A model generated the notes under the pieces. The model saw only the letters and a list, made by a program, of their open reading frames with translations, did not search any database and was not told where the DNA came from. Below, piece by piece: positions 23,389 to 34,407 of a stretch of 64,000 nt of DNA. Position 1 is the first letter of the stretch. The number at the start of each line of letters is the position of its first letter. This DNA comes from Adiantum capillus-veneris. Taxonomy: Eukaryota; Streptophyta; Polypodiopsida; Polypodiales; Pteridaceae. The stretch lies in contig CM043946.1 in NCBI GenBank assembly GCA_014529385.2, positions 39,013,558 through 39,077,557 on the forward strand. Direction: 5' to 3'. The position numbers were made by a program, and so were the translations under genes.

Positions 23389-25224
23389 ATGGAGGTGCTA
23401 GATCCAGCCACTATTGCTGTAAGCATAATAGCACTGCTAATTCTGCTGTTCTGCATTACACTAGCCAGAAGCAGCAGAGCAAGGCTGCCCCCATCTCCTC
23501 CTGGCCGCCTGCCCATCATTGGCCACTTGCATCTTATCGTTGGTGCCAAGTTACCCCATTTCTTACTCTACAATCTCAGCAGAAAGCATTCATGCCCCCT
23601 CTTATGGCTGCAGCTGGGCCAGCAATCTGTGATTGTTGCATCCACTCCAGCTGCGGCTCGTCACATCCTTCAGACCAACGACCTCATCTTCGCTGCCCGT
23701 CCTCCCCTGTCAGTGCCTCGTCACCTCCATGGCTGTGCCGACATCCTCTTTGCATCTCCATCCGACCCTCATTGGAAGCTCCTTCGGCAGCTTTGCTCGT
23801 CTCAGCTCTTCATCAAGAAGAGATTGGAGGCTTTCCGCTCTATGCGTGCCCAGGAGGTGCATTCCCTTTTAAGTTCTATCCTTGCGTCGGTTGGGACACC
23901 CATCACCATGCGTTCCCACGCTCACACACTTTCTGGCAATATCATGTGCAGAATGGCATTTGGGAAACGTCTATCCGACCTGGCTGTCACTGCTCAAGCC
24001 CGCCCATCCCATCGCATCGTGGATCTCATGGCTGAGATGAATGATCTCTTGCTGGTCTTTAATAACCTCAGTGACCATTTTAGGTTCTTGCAAAAGCTGG
24101 ATTTACAAAGGTTTGACAGACAGACTAGGGCTCTTGCTAAGAGGTTTGACCCTGTCTTGCAAGAGATCATCGACACTCGTTACCATGAACGTAGAAGTCA
24201 TAATCAGACAGAAATGACTCCAGATTTCCTCGATCTACTACTTCAATCGACCTCTCTGCAGGAGGGGACACCCCAACTCTCATATCAGAACATCAAAGCT
24301 GTTTTTATGGTAAAACATAAATTGGCCGGCTTGAGTTCAAGGATTTAAAGTACATACTGCAGCTAGCCTGCATGCATGTTGTATGTCTGGTTTGAGGTTA
24401 GGAAAAGCATTTACTTTCTTGGAATCAGAGATTTAAGATGAAGGCATGCAAAAAGCATTCAGACATGGAAGCTTGCATGTGTATAGGCAAATAAACTCAC
24501 TCGCCTATGCATGTCTGCTTAATACTGGGTTTGCACTGGTTTTGACGCACTGACGTGACTTTTTGGCTTCTGAACTCAGAACATTTTTGGAGGAGGAATT
24601 GACACGGCGGCCCTTACAATTGAATGGGCACTAGGCGAGCTGCTTGCAAATCCGGCAAAGATGATGAAGCTCCAACTGGAACTTGGACAAGTAGTGGGGA
24701 TGGCTCGACTTGTAGAGGAATCGGATCTCTCTAGTTTACCTTATCTACAAGCGGTGGTGAAGGAAACCATGAGGTTGCACCCAATTGCGCCATTGCTAAT
24801 ACCGCATGTCGCAAGCAAAGCTTGTGAGGTTATGGGATATCAAATTCCAGCAGATACAATAGCATACATCAATGTGTGGGGAATTGGCAGAGATCCAGAC
24901 ACATGGGAGAGTCCCTTGGAATTTTGTCCGGAGAGATTTTTGGGCAAAGAAATAGACGTGAATGGAAAGCATTTTGAGCTGTTGCCTTTTGGGTCTGGGA
25001 GGAGAGGATGCCCTGGGTGGATGTTGGGCCTAGTGATGGTCCAGATTGCGGTGGCGAATCTTGTTCAAGCATTTGAGTGGAGAATAGCCAAAGAGATGGA
25101 CATCACAGCAGACTATGGTCTGCTTTTCACGTCATCAAATCCTTTGATTGTCCAGGCTTCGCCAAAGCTGCCGGTGCATCTTCTTCAAGCAAACAAAGAG
25201 ATCGTGGCCGGGGTCGATCAGTAA
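23389..25224 (+). CDS. Cytochrome P450, CYP71 clan (A-type), two exons
   Basis: Exon 1 is 23389-24309 and exon 2 is 24580-25224. The phase-0 intron (GTAAAA...CTCAG) is at the position usual for A-type plant P450s. The product is 521 aa, a normal length. Seen in order: N-terminal membrane anchor (about residues 7-26), hinge PPSPPG (34-39), C-helix W129-x3-R133, I-helix GGGIDTA (311-317; the family's A/G-G-x-D/E-T signature), K-helix ETMR (369-372), PERF (424-427), and heme loop FGSGRRGCPG with ligand Cys451. It should be an ER-bound, NADPH-P450-reductase-dependent monooxygenase; the substrate cannot be told from sequence. I saw no frameshift or stop in either exon. It is the only full copy in a local duplication that also produced the 22075 fragment and the uORF. 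I do not assign a subfamily. Confidence 0.88.
24310..24579 (+). other. P450 intron (270 bp)
   Basis: The donor GTAAAA follows the codon for Met307, and the acceptor TGAACTCAG precedes AACATTTTTGG, which resumes the I-helix. Removing it joins the two frames without a shift. Confidence 0.85.
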
Positions 25225-25310
25225 GCAGGGCAAAAACTTGGCTTGTCTAAGAGGAGGAAAGCTCCTGTTTTTAAAGCTTTCCTAGTTGTGAAGCATATAA
25301 AAGTGTCTTT

Positions 25311-26050
25311 CTACCCAAAGAGTGTAGCTAAGCTGGTTGAATCTTGATAAAGCAAAAGATAGAAGCTTAAGCCAATCATAATACATCCTTGACATGCCTT
25401 TGCCAAAGATATAACAATATGATCAGATTGGCTCTTACCACAACATATAATCCAGAAGGCACTAGGAAAAGTGTGAGAGAATATCAGGGAGCTATTTGCA
25501 TCCGGCTCTCCTCTATCAGTAGCAATCTTGCCAATAGAACCATATCTAGAAATCGCATCCTCAAGCAAAAAATTTCATATAGAACTTGTAGCTTGTTGTA
25601 CACAAAGCTCTTCCTTCAAGCTGGTAAGTGAAATCTTCTCTAGCAAGAACAAGATACCTTATATACCAAACAACCATTGGCATTGTAATCAAATATACAA
25701 CCCACTTATAAGGCATGGCTAATGGTTAAGTAGGATGTAAACTTTCTCGATGCCATAAAGTGAAATATTGCTAGCACACCATAAAGCCTCCAGAAACTAA
25801 GCAACATTTTTGTTCATTCCTTTCCACCAATAGTGATCTTTGATTTTGACAAAAGTTGCCCATACCCCTTTGTGTCCAGCCCATAAACTCTTATGAAACT
25901 CTTTGATCACTTGTTATTGAGTTGCTTTATCACAAAAAACCCTTTGTGATACTTCTCTTCAACGTGTTGGCTGCTTCCATAAAGGACCATCTCTAAGAAA
26001 GTAGCAACAAGCCTTTTTTTAGGATCCTCTTGAACTCTTGATCACTCCAT
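25311..26050 (-). pseudogene. Ty3/gypsy integrase relic
   Basis: On the minus strand, from high to low coordinate, decayed frames give FLRDGPLWKQPT, then KEFHKSLWAGHKGVWATF with YWWKGM (zinc-binding N-terminal integrase region), and then ISRYGSIGKIATDRGE (core-domain Asp region, 25500-25568). Last comes LAKACQG (25390-25420). Several stops and frameshifts interrupt it. The stretch 25425-25482 reads as integrase (TTTYNPEG) on the plus strand instead, which suggests a small inversion. No LTRs were found around it, so it is a fragment. Confidence 0.7.
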
Positions 26051-27245
26051 CCTTCTTGCCCTTACTACACAAATAATCAATCTTGTGCAAAAGGGGCACC
26101 AATGATAGTTGATGAGTAATGATTCCCTTGAAAGTTTCAATATGAGAAAGCATAGAGGTCAACAACTTACACTTGAAATTGTCCAAATTATTCTTGCGAT
26201 GAAGAATTTTGATATATGGTTTCTTCTCATATGTAGAACAAGATAGGCCCAGATGTCCTGAGAAGTAAAAAGATGATGCATATTTTTACATAAGTGAATC
26301 ATGTAGAGATGAAAGAAGGTATCGATGAGAAACTTTATTTTTTCTGTGAGCAAGCACACGACGAACAAGAATCAATGCATTATCATTATCTGGATCAAAA
26401 GGTTGAGGGAGACACAATTTATTACCCAAGACAATCTCAACAAAATCATCGTCTTTGAAAATAAAAATGGATTTGATAATGACAGAAGCTGCCATGAGAG
26501 AAAATGTTGTAAAAATAAGACATCAAGAAACTTACAAAAAAATTATTGGTCTCTATATACTAGTCACATATGCAAATAATTCACGAGAATCTCCAAAACA
26601 AGCACATGACAAGTGCCTTTCTATGATGCACATGTTAGAGAAATTTGGGACTACTACTTTTAAAGAACGCCGAAAAAGAGTCATTATGCAAACAAGCACG
26701 TTCATAGCATTTGCATATGTAAACCAAAAGAAGGCACATTTTAGTTAGTGATAAAGTAGGGGATAGGGATAGATAGCTAGCTAGAGAGGTAAAGAGACGG
26801 AGAGATAAAGGCATTTGGTAAAAGAGGAAGCGAAGTAGAAGAAGATTAGTAAAAAGGTGGAGAGAGTGAGAGACAAAGAAAGAGACGTAGAAAGGAAACA
26901 AGGTATAGGATAGATGAAAGGTAGACAACTCACCTCCAAAATGTAAGTATAGCATATGAGTTCAAAATAAGGGGTATTTTGTTCATAAATTTACGAAATT
27001 CAATAAGATTACACTTACAAAAAGGGTTTTTTATTTTATTTTGGAAAAAAGTCTTTACGTAATAAAAAGAGGTTGTTTATTACTTCATAGTGTGTAAGTT
27101 TAGGGGTTTTTTGAATACCCTTTGAATGCACATGAAATAGATGATTTTGTATACGCGAAACCCCCCAAGAAACATCCTCTTAACAAAAATAGAGAAGGGA
27201 AATACAGAATGAAGGATGAGGGGAGGATAGATAGATAAATAGAGA

Positions 27246-27248
<3 letters not shown>
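26051..27248. other. AT-rich stretch, possibly further retroelement decay
   Basis: Minus-strand frames at 26159-26495 may continue the polyprotein relic (a GHLG-type stretch), but I cannot identify a domain. The segment 26750-26900 is purine-rich (GAGA/AAAG) low-complexity DNA. Confidence 0.35.

Positions 27249-27296
<48 letters not shown>
27249..27296. repeat. 48-nt poly(G) run
   Basis: Uninterrupted G from 27249 to 27296; C on the other strand. It could form G-quadruplexes. A run this long is also prone to assembly error. Confidence 0.85.
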
Positions 27297-27297
<1 letters not shown>

Positions 27298-27498
27298 GAA
27301 TAGATACTTATATAATGTGCAATCAAATGATTTCTTTTTTGAAGTATTTGGAAACAATACCATTGAAACCTAGTTGAGGTATGGAGAGAGTTTTTTCAAG
27401 GAGCTTTTTTCATATTTTTGCTCAAATGAGAAAACATAAAAAAAAAAAATCCCTCAAAAACTCCCTCCTAGAGCGAGCTTTTACTAGGGAGCTTTTTT

Positions 27499-27502
<4 letters not shown>

Positions 27503-27532
<30 letters not shown>

Positions 27533-27687
27533 CATATATATATATGTGTGTGTGTGTGTGTGTACAATATATATACATGTGTGTGTGTATAATATCTATA
27601 TACTTATTTATTTATTTTTATATATATACACAATCTATATATGTGTGCGTGCGTGCGTGTGTGTGTATATTCCGCTCTCTCTCTCAT

Positions 27688-27727
<40 letters not shown>
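27503..27727. repeat. Complex (TC)n/(TA)n/(TG)n microsatellite cluster
   Basis: Alternating TC, TATA, TGTG and ATAC tracts with a second TC tract at about 27676-27727. Frames crossing it are low-complexity artefacts. Confidence 0.9.
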
Positions 27728-27730
<3 letters not shown>

Positions 27731-28382
27731 GAGAGAACAAAATCACATTGAATCCCGGGTAGAGCACAGAAGTATCCATGATAAATTTTTTGAAGAACGG
27801 TATACAATGATGGGATCCAAATCATGCTCATGACCTCTCACTTTCAATGCTCACTCCTTGCTCGACTCTCCGCACCCTTTGGTTTCAGCATGCTTCTATT
27901 CTTTGCAGCTCCGCCTTGCAACCTCGTTTTCTTCCATTCTTCGGCCTCGGTTTTTCCAGCCTCCCAAAGCCTTCCTTTAGCTGCCCCCTGAAGTCTTCGA
28001 AGGTACTTCCCTCTCTGGCGACTTCTAGAGTAGCTGCATCCCCCCCCCCCCCCCCCCCCTCTGTTTTTTAAGAACATTGTGATTCATTCATCCCTCATGA
28101 CGATAAATAGTGTTCAATTTAACACCCAAGTTTTTGGTGCACTCAACAATCATCTTGGCATGGTCCTTGTTGATATTGCAATATAGTACATCAAATCCTC
28201 TCATCAAGATTGATTCAACTGCCAATAATATGCCAACCCTCCACAATCAGTCTCTTCCTTTTCGGGTTAGTAACCACATGGCAAGAGCATTTTCTGCATG
28301 AAATTATATCGTTCTCTCCCAATGGATTCATTCTCAGCAACAACAAAATTGTTTAGACACTAGCGCCCACTTGAACATTAGC

Positions 28383-28385
<3 letters not shown>
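27728..28385. other. No supported gene; contains a C20 run
   Basis: A C20 run lies at 28040-28059. A 74-codon plus-strand frame (27847-28071) ends at the C run and matches nothing that I recognise. Confidence 0.4.

Positions 28386-28427
<42 letters not shown>
28386..28427. repeat. (GA)n microsatellite
   Basis: About 20 GA units. Confidence 0.95.
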
Positions 28428-28429
<2 letters not shown>

Positions 28430-28618
28430 AATGGCAGCTTCTGCCTTGACTCCTTCCTTTCTCTCATGTGTGCCATCTACATCAACATCTCACTGCTCAC
28501 TGCTCCTCAAGCTTGATGAACTTGCTGATGAAGGAGAGGTTCAAGCAGCAAGGTAGAGGCTTATAGGACAATCAACTATGCCGAATGTGCTCATTGGATG
28601 TAAACATGTTGGAGGTTC

Positions 28619-28706
28619 TGAAGATACCCTCAAATTGCATCACTATAAGAAATTTGAAACGAAGATACCCTCAGATTGCGTCACTATAAGAAATTTGAAA
28701 CTAAGG
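28619..28706. repeat. 43-bp tandem duplication
   Basis: GAAGATACCCTCA-ATTGC-TCACTATAAGAAATTTGAAAC occurs twice in direct succession with a few differences. Confidence 0.85.
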
Positions 28707-28866
28707 CATCATTTAAACGAGGTCCCTATTTCTGCTAAGTGAGCTTTACATGAAGTTCATAGGTTTATTATTCACACTAGTAAAATGGCGCCGCCTTCGG
28801 CGGCGACATGGCACTTCTTACCCTCAAACCCCTTGCTCTTGACAAATTTCATAAAGGTAGATGAAG

Positions 28867-28869
<3 letters not shown>

Positions 28870-28936
<67 letters not shown>

Positions 28937-28937
28937 T
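28870..28937. repeat. (TC)n(TG)n(AG)n compound microsatellite
   Basis: TC tract, then TG, then AG. A perfect 7-bp-arm GC hairpin (28789-28805) lies 65 bp upstream. Confidence 0.9.
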
Positions 28938-29369
28938 GTGTGCACCAAGAGACATAATGGCAATAACACTTAGAAAAGAGAACTTATAAAGGGCTCATCA
29001 TGTATCCAAAAAAGACAGCCAAGAATTGTGAGCAAATTTGTATCCACTACATACATGAGATAGACCCCAAAATGTAGATCCCCATAGCCTATAAATGAGA
29101 GAGAAGAACACGTAGATCCGCAAAGCCTATAAATGAGGAAGATCTTGAATATTATCATCTACTACATAATTCACTTCCGGTGAGGGGCCCCCTGTTTTGA
29201 ACTCGATGGAACATCTCCAGTCACATGAAGCCCCTTCTTGGGCCAATGGGTCGACACTAATGCATTGAGCTTGTTTGTAATAGATCTGACTTCGGAGACA
29301 CTGTATTATGTTGTATTGCCACAACAGTCAATTTATTGCTATTGCTTCATAATTTAGGCACGATGCTTT

Positions 29370-29807
29370 TTAAATCGATGCTATCCTTGTCAAGTTTTTT
29401 CTCAAGAAGAGACCTCTTTAAGAGACTCATGATTTTGTCCTAGTTGCTTTTTATGTCAAAAAGTTGTTCTTGCACTGCGTTTTGTTGCTGCAAAACACCA
29501 TTGATCTGCAGTTGTATCTGCACCTCTAAGCGGCGAAGGTAAACCCCTTGCTCACGTTGTAAATGGCTCAACCGGTGAATACTCTCTCCGTAGGAAACAT
29601 GTGTTGCCTCCACTCTCACATGAGGGTTGAATGTTGGAGTATATTGTGCGGATGGTAACTAGTCCATCTGCGATTTGCCTCTTTGAAGGTCCATCCCCCC
29701 CCTCGGGCAGCACGCTTGGCATTTCGCACATTGTTGATTTGATCTCTCTCTGGTGTAGAAAAGACTACCTCCAATGAATCTCCTCTAGAGGTAAGGGCTT
29801 GCTCCAT
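29370..29807 (-). pseudogene. Decayed coding relic with coiled-coil-like segment, unidentified
   Basis: On the minus strand an ATG frame (MEQALTSRGDSLEVV, 63 codons from 29807) runs to a G/C-rich run near 29700. After a frame change the sequence continues as a Gln/Leu-rich segment (LRRLEVQIQLQINGVLQQQ, about 29480-29550) with one in-frame TAG and a lysine-rich end. Heptad-like spacing suggests a coiled coil. It could be the N-terminal part of a retroelement Gag, but no zinc knuckle or other domain supports that. Confidence 0.3.
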
Positions 29808-30149
29808 TACTGTGAGAAGATTGAGATAGGTTATATATGAGCTGATTGAGATGAATACAACTACTTCATTCTAGCATCTCTTGTTTTGCTTTTGTCCTAT
29901 TCAGTGACCCTTCAAATTTCAGAGTATGACACACAAATTACAAAAGTGATAAAATGAAGGGTAATTGTAAGCATGTCAAGAGCTGGCACTAATAAGGCAG
30001 GTATAACTACTTCATGGCAAGACAAACAACTCCATGACACCACCAATATGCGGATGAGCTAGACACTTTGGCACTTGTCAAATCAACACAACAAAACATA
30101 CTTGGTAGTGATGCTGACACGCCATATAGATATGCATTGATCATAGTCA

Positions 30150-30418
30150 CTTGTAACCCACATGAAGGAGGAGGATGATCGCACATCGTTACAACAGCGC
30201 ATGCTGCTTCAAGGGCGGGAAGGGGTCCTTGTAAGGATCTATTAATGAAACTCTAACTTAACATTTTTATTTTAAAAAGATCATGTGGCGGGTCTTGCTT
30301 GCTCTTACCATGACACACATGGTAATTATAAGGTGATATTTGGGTTTAGAGCTTCTAAACCCATAGCTCATTGGTGTATGATCTTTCCAAATATCGACAA
30401 TTTATCCCACTTAGCCTT

Positions 30419-30454
<36 letters not shown>

Positions 30455-30841
30455 TGGGAACCTGCAAGGCCAGAGGCACTCCAAACCGGCCATTATTTAA
30501 TACATACATAGTGTTCAAAATGGCCTTGAAAGCCTCTCCCTCGAACTCCACAACTTTATCGTCACCACCAGCCTCTCCCTCCCCGACGACCTTCCAAGCA
30601 TTTCCTGGCTAGTGGCGGCAACCATCACTGACACTCCTTGATAGCAAGCGATCTCCATTGTAGACAATGTAGCATTGCTCTCAGTGATCCACTACTCTAT
30701 GATCACATACATTTAGTTCACAGAAGAGGGTGCTCCCTATGCTCACAATGATGGAAGCCTTGCAACCACCAATGGTGAGTCCTACTACCCTAAAGGGAAT
30801 GGCTATCTCCCACCTAGAAGGCACGTTCCTGTGTGATCCAA
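30150..30841. repeat. 0.7-kb tandem duplication, copy X (left of the inserted element)
   Basis: Starts CTTGTAACCCACATGAAGG and ends TGTGTGATCCAA. It is about 90% or more like 41197-41912 by eye, with the same (GA)n tract (30420-30452) in the middle. A short plus-strand frame (about 30520-30640, containing LSLPDDLPSISWLV) is open in both copies, but no family is recognised. An LTR element is inserted precisely at its right edge. Confidence 0.85.
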
Positions 30842-31798
30842 TGTTGGACGGGAGCGACTCACACACCCATGAAGTGCATGCAAACACTAGCTAGATCAAC
30901 ATAATGTCAATCAAGGACACAGATGACACGATAGGCACACAGAGGAAATCTCTGAAGCTTGTCAGAGGCTGAGACCATCCTACACATACAACACTCTGGA
31001 AGGCCAACTAAACCACAATCAAGAACCTTACTGCTCTCAACTACACCACCTAGCCACACACACATACAGAAGGTAACTCACCTAATCATGCCAGATTCAT
31101 ACGAAACTTAAGGAACACCATCCCCTCACTAGGATACACGTGTCCCTAAGCTTCTACACTCAAAACCCTCACTCTAAACCCATCTACGGAAAACGCGTAG
31201 GATGACAGAGCCGAATTTTGAAAGTGCCCGCAACTGAAATTTATGAGTACCTATGCGTAGCTTATGTCGCCACGATTCTATAGACTACTAGCACGTAGAA
31301 AACAGACATCGTTTGATACACTTACGGCCACAAATAGCTCGTAGATGCGTCGGCGTGTGCGCTTCGTCTCGCGTGGAATGCTTGGCGTTGTCGCGTAGCT
31401 CTCCTCGAGCCTACAACAATGGTGCAGTCGGATCTCCAATGTGTTGAGCGAGCCGGGCGTAGCGAGAGGATGAAGCTCACGCTCACTCTCTTTCTCTCTC
31501 ACACACAGGAGACGGCATCGCTAAGTTTTGATTATGATTAAAGTCCTCTTTACAAAATGACCTAGGTACCTTATATACTAAGGCTACCTTAGATTTAACC
31601 AAAAATGGGGTTGAAAGGGTCAAATGGCTTTGTATTTACAATCTGGAAGTGCCATTGCACCCCGGCTTCTGAAACTAGAATAACTACTCATTACAAATGA
31701 CGTTTATAGCCATAATCCGCAGCATTTCATAACTCGCAAAAGATAAGACTTTGGTACGAAACTTGAGTTATGTTGTGTTGTTGACCCAGCGGTCAACA
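30842..31798 (-). repeat. 3' LTR of the minus-strand element (957 bp)
   Basis: Matches 40237-41191. A minus-strand TATA-like TATATAAGG lies near 31569-31579. Confidence 0.9.
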
Positions 31799-31811
31799 TT
31801 CCCCCCTTCCG
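31799..31811 (-). other. Polypurine tract
   Basis: Read on the minus strand as GGAAGGGGGGAA, directly abutting the 3' LTR start TGTTGACC. Confidence 0.85.
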
Positions 31812-33665
31812 CGTTCATGTCGTCCCCGACATGACCTGATTGTTGATGGCAATGTGGTCTTTGCTATCGTTTTGGCTTCATCTGTTGCATTGCTTGTAAC
31901 TTTGTCGAACCACAACAAGAACTATGATCCATTAGAGCGGACATCTATCATCATAACCATTCATCTTTTGAGATCCTCTGATTACTTTTATGTCTGCTCT
32001 TCTTCATTGGTGACTTCTTTGTTTCTGTGCAATCATGTTGTTAGTGTTGTCTGCAGCTTTGTCATTGTAGGCCATTCTTCGACTCGCCATTGAGGAGAAG
32101 TATGCTATGATCTGAAATTGGTGCTCCAATTCATTTGTCAATTGATTTGAGTAGCATTTCTTTATTGTTGATGTAGAAGGAATATGTACAAGAGGGTGGT
32201 GATAGGTGTCTTTAGATTAGGGTCTGAAACCTGGATGACCAAAGGGAAAAAACCCGGTGGGAAAAAAATGCCTTTGTTATACGCTCTTATTGGAGTTGAA
32301 CAGTTGAACGTGAAGTACATGTTCATGAAATGTGAGTGCTTGGGTGAAACATGGAAAGAGTGCCTGATGCAAGTGCCAATTATGGGACACTCTATATGCA
32401 TATGAGAAATTCGTCAACAAAAGCATGCAATGTGAAAGAAGGAGATGATGGGTGTTTCGAGGAATAAATGTAGCACATGTGACATCAAAAGATGTCTCAT
32501 ATAGCTTCCACCTTTCCAAGAAGGGTTATCGATGTAGAAGTTTCTCCACTCGTATCTCACTGTGCTCAGTACGTGAGTGTCTTTTGGACCTTCTCCTTCA
32601 CTTCACCAGAGTTAAGTACTTAGACTTCGACTCTTTTGCTCACCTATACCAACATGAGCGACACAACGTAAATATGCTCAACTCTTCCAGCTTGAGCAGT
32701 ACCTAGAATAGCTAAGACGCTTAGACCACAGAGAATATTACTTGAAGCTTTGGGACTAACACCTCACTCATTTTGTGGCTTAGCTACTCGACTCTGACTT
32801 GTATGACTTGTCGGTTGCATGTTGACATTGCTTTGTGACAAGTTCTTCGGCTGTTGTCATGGGGCTGTTGAGACATACTTCGTGAAGTTTCATCGTTTTC
32901 ATGTACCTTCTTCTCTTTGTAGTGCTCAGGCCTCTCGTCAGTCTTTTCTTCATGTGGATTATGGATTTTTTAAAAGAAATTCTTAATAATAAACAAAGAA
33001 AATCTTAAAACAACTAAACAAAAGAAAAATCATTCAAATAGAAATCTAAATGCTATGTACACTATACACATGCCCCTAGGGGCTCATATATGGATTTTGT
33101 CCCCATACTCCTCTGTAACACTACTATGAGGGCATATACTCGAAATGTTGTCAAAAAAATTATCACAATAAAATGCAAAAATTCAATGCATCTCACAAAA
33201 CATTGCCCTCTAATAGTCATAATGTTAGGTCCGCATTCAGAATGCCTCCCCCCTTCCTATTTGGAGTCATCCTTTACGACAGGGTATCGCAAAGCGTATG
33301 TGTTGTGCTTGGGCAATTAAAAGTTGTGCCTATGCAGGCCTTGTAATGTAGCCCTATTATGCATACACAGTCAATGCATGGAAAAGATTTATGTTGTGCA
33401 AGATGTGGGTATAAGCAATTTTCTTATTGGCATTTGTTGGCGAGGCTTCCTATTCTAAGCAATGTATTGGTCATTGAAGCTCCTATATCGTTGCTTGATT
33501 GAAGCGACTTGCTCTCTTCTAACTGTATTGTAATCGTAGGAAGAATTGTAAGAATTCAACCGGAGATGCACTAACAACAGTTTGGTTGTTCTTCTTTGGG
33601 ACCCATTTCTTTGCGATTATTGGTTGTTTTGTTGCTGACGCTCGTTTGGGAACCCATACTTGCCC
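31812..33665 (-). other. Non-coding 3' interior of the element
   Basis: About 1.85 kb between the WxPK ORF and the polypurine tract, the place where pol would be expected. Frames on both strands are at most about 90 codons and show no RT, RNase H, integrase or envelope feature that I can recognise. Confidence 0.5.
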
Positions 33666-34406
33666 CTACTTCGTTTGTGTTTGAAGAGACTTCTTTGGGA
33701 TCCACCTTTTTGTTGTGTGAGTCAACAGTGGTCTTTGCTTCACCCCTTGTATGCTTGGTTGGTGATGGGATTCAGGCTTTGAAAGTTGATACTGTGGTTG
33801 TTTTGGAATCCAAATGAATTCCTGACTTTTTTGTGCTTGAATCAACTTCTTTGGAGCCCAAACCTGAGTTGTGAAAGCTTGCGACTTTGTGATATTCTTA
33901 CCCGTTCGTGCACGCTTTCCTTGTTTTTGGTTTGGTGTTGGATCTAGTGATTTGTCATTAGAGATCTTTGTCTTCTTGATCCATATCTGTTTTTGGCCTA
34001 TCTGGCTTTTTGGTATCCAGATTTGTCGAGCTTTTTGGCTTTGACTTGTTGTCCTATTCTTTTGACCTGTCATGGTTGTTGCTGAAGGGGTTGGTGATAG
34101 TGATGGCCTGAGTTGATGATAGGGGATGTCGTAAGATTCATCACTATCGCTACTATCCTCAGCAAGGTTGACTTCTTGTACTTTCCCTGGATTTTTTGGC
34201 TGGTAGTGGAAAGTTACTGTCTGTTTGCTCGTGGGTGGTAGTTTCTTGGAGAACTTTTCTAGCCCATTGATTAGAGCATTGTTAGCTCGTTGCTCTGGTC
34301 GTATTCCTCCTAGCTGAGTCTTTGCATTCTTATTAGGAGCCATGTATGAGGATGTTTGTGCTGGCTGTGTCTTTACCGAGGACTTTGGAATCCACTTTTG
34401 ATGCAC
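33666..34406 (-). CDS. Downstream ORF with repeated W-x-P-K motifs
   Basis: 246 codons from a GTG; there is no ATG at the start. The frame stays open upstream into the end of gag-protease, shifted by +1, so it may be reached by frameshifting or be a broken continuation of the same polyprotein. The sequence is basic, Gln/Lys/Ser/Thr-rich and low in hydrophobics, so probably disordered. Six copies of a motif (I/V/R)W(I/A)(P/K)K have their Trp at residues 5, 130, 142, 183, 199 and 235. An acidic Ser/Asp patch (84-91, EDSSDSDE) breaks the basic run. I know of no enzyme with this make-up; nucleic-acid or Gag-partner binding is inference. It occupies the place of pol. Confidence 0.55.
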   Translation of the reverse strand: MHQKWIPKSSVKTQPAQTSSYMAPNKNAKTQLGGIRPEQRANNALINGLEKFSKKLPPTSKQTVTFHYQPKNPGKVQEVNLAEDSSDSDESYDIPYHQLRPSLSPTPSATTMTGQKNRTTSQSQKARQIWIPKSQIGQKQIWIKKTKISNDKSLDPTPNQKQGKRARTGKNITKSQAFTTQVWAPKKLIQAQKSQEFIWIPKQPQYQLSKPESHHQPSIQGVKQRPLLTHTTKRWIPKKSLQTQTK

Positions 34407-34407
34407 T

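Noticed and set aside
25389-25631. Plus-strand ORF with an integrase-like TTTYNPEG stretch as a separate gene
   Set aside because: Similarity covers only about 20 codons; the neighbouring integrase blocks are on the minus strand, so a small inversion inside one relic is simpler.
27100-27363. Poly-proline protein on the minus strand
   Set aside because: The proline run is the translation of the G48 tract.
30520-30640. Open stretch with LSLPDDLPSISWLV considered as a BYPASS1/DUF793-type exon
   Set aside because: The resemblance is a short hydrophobic phrase only. No wider domain was seen, and differences between the two copies are mainly non-synonymous.
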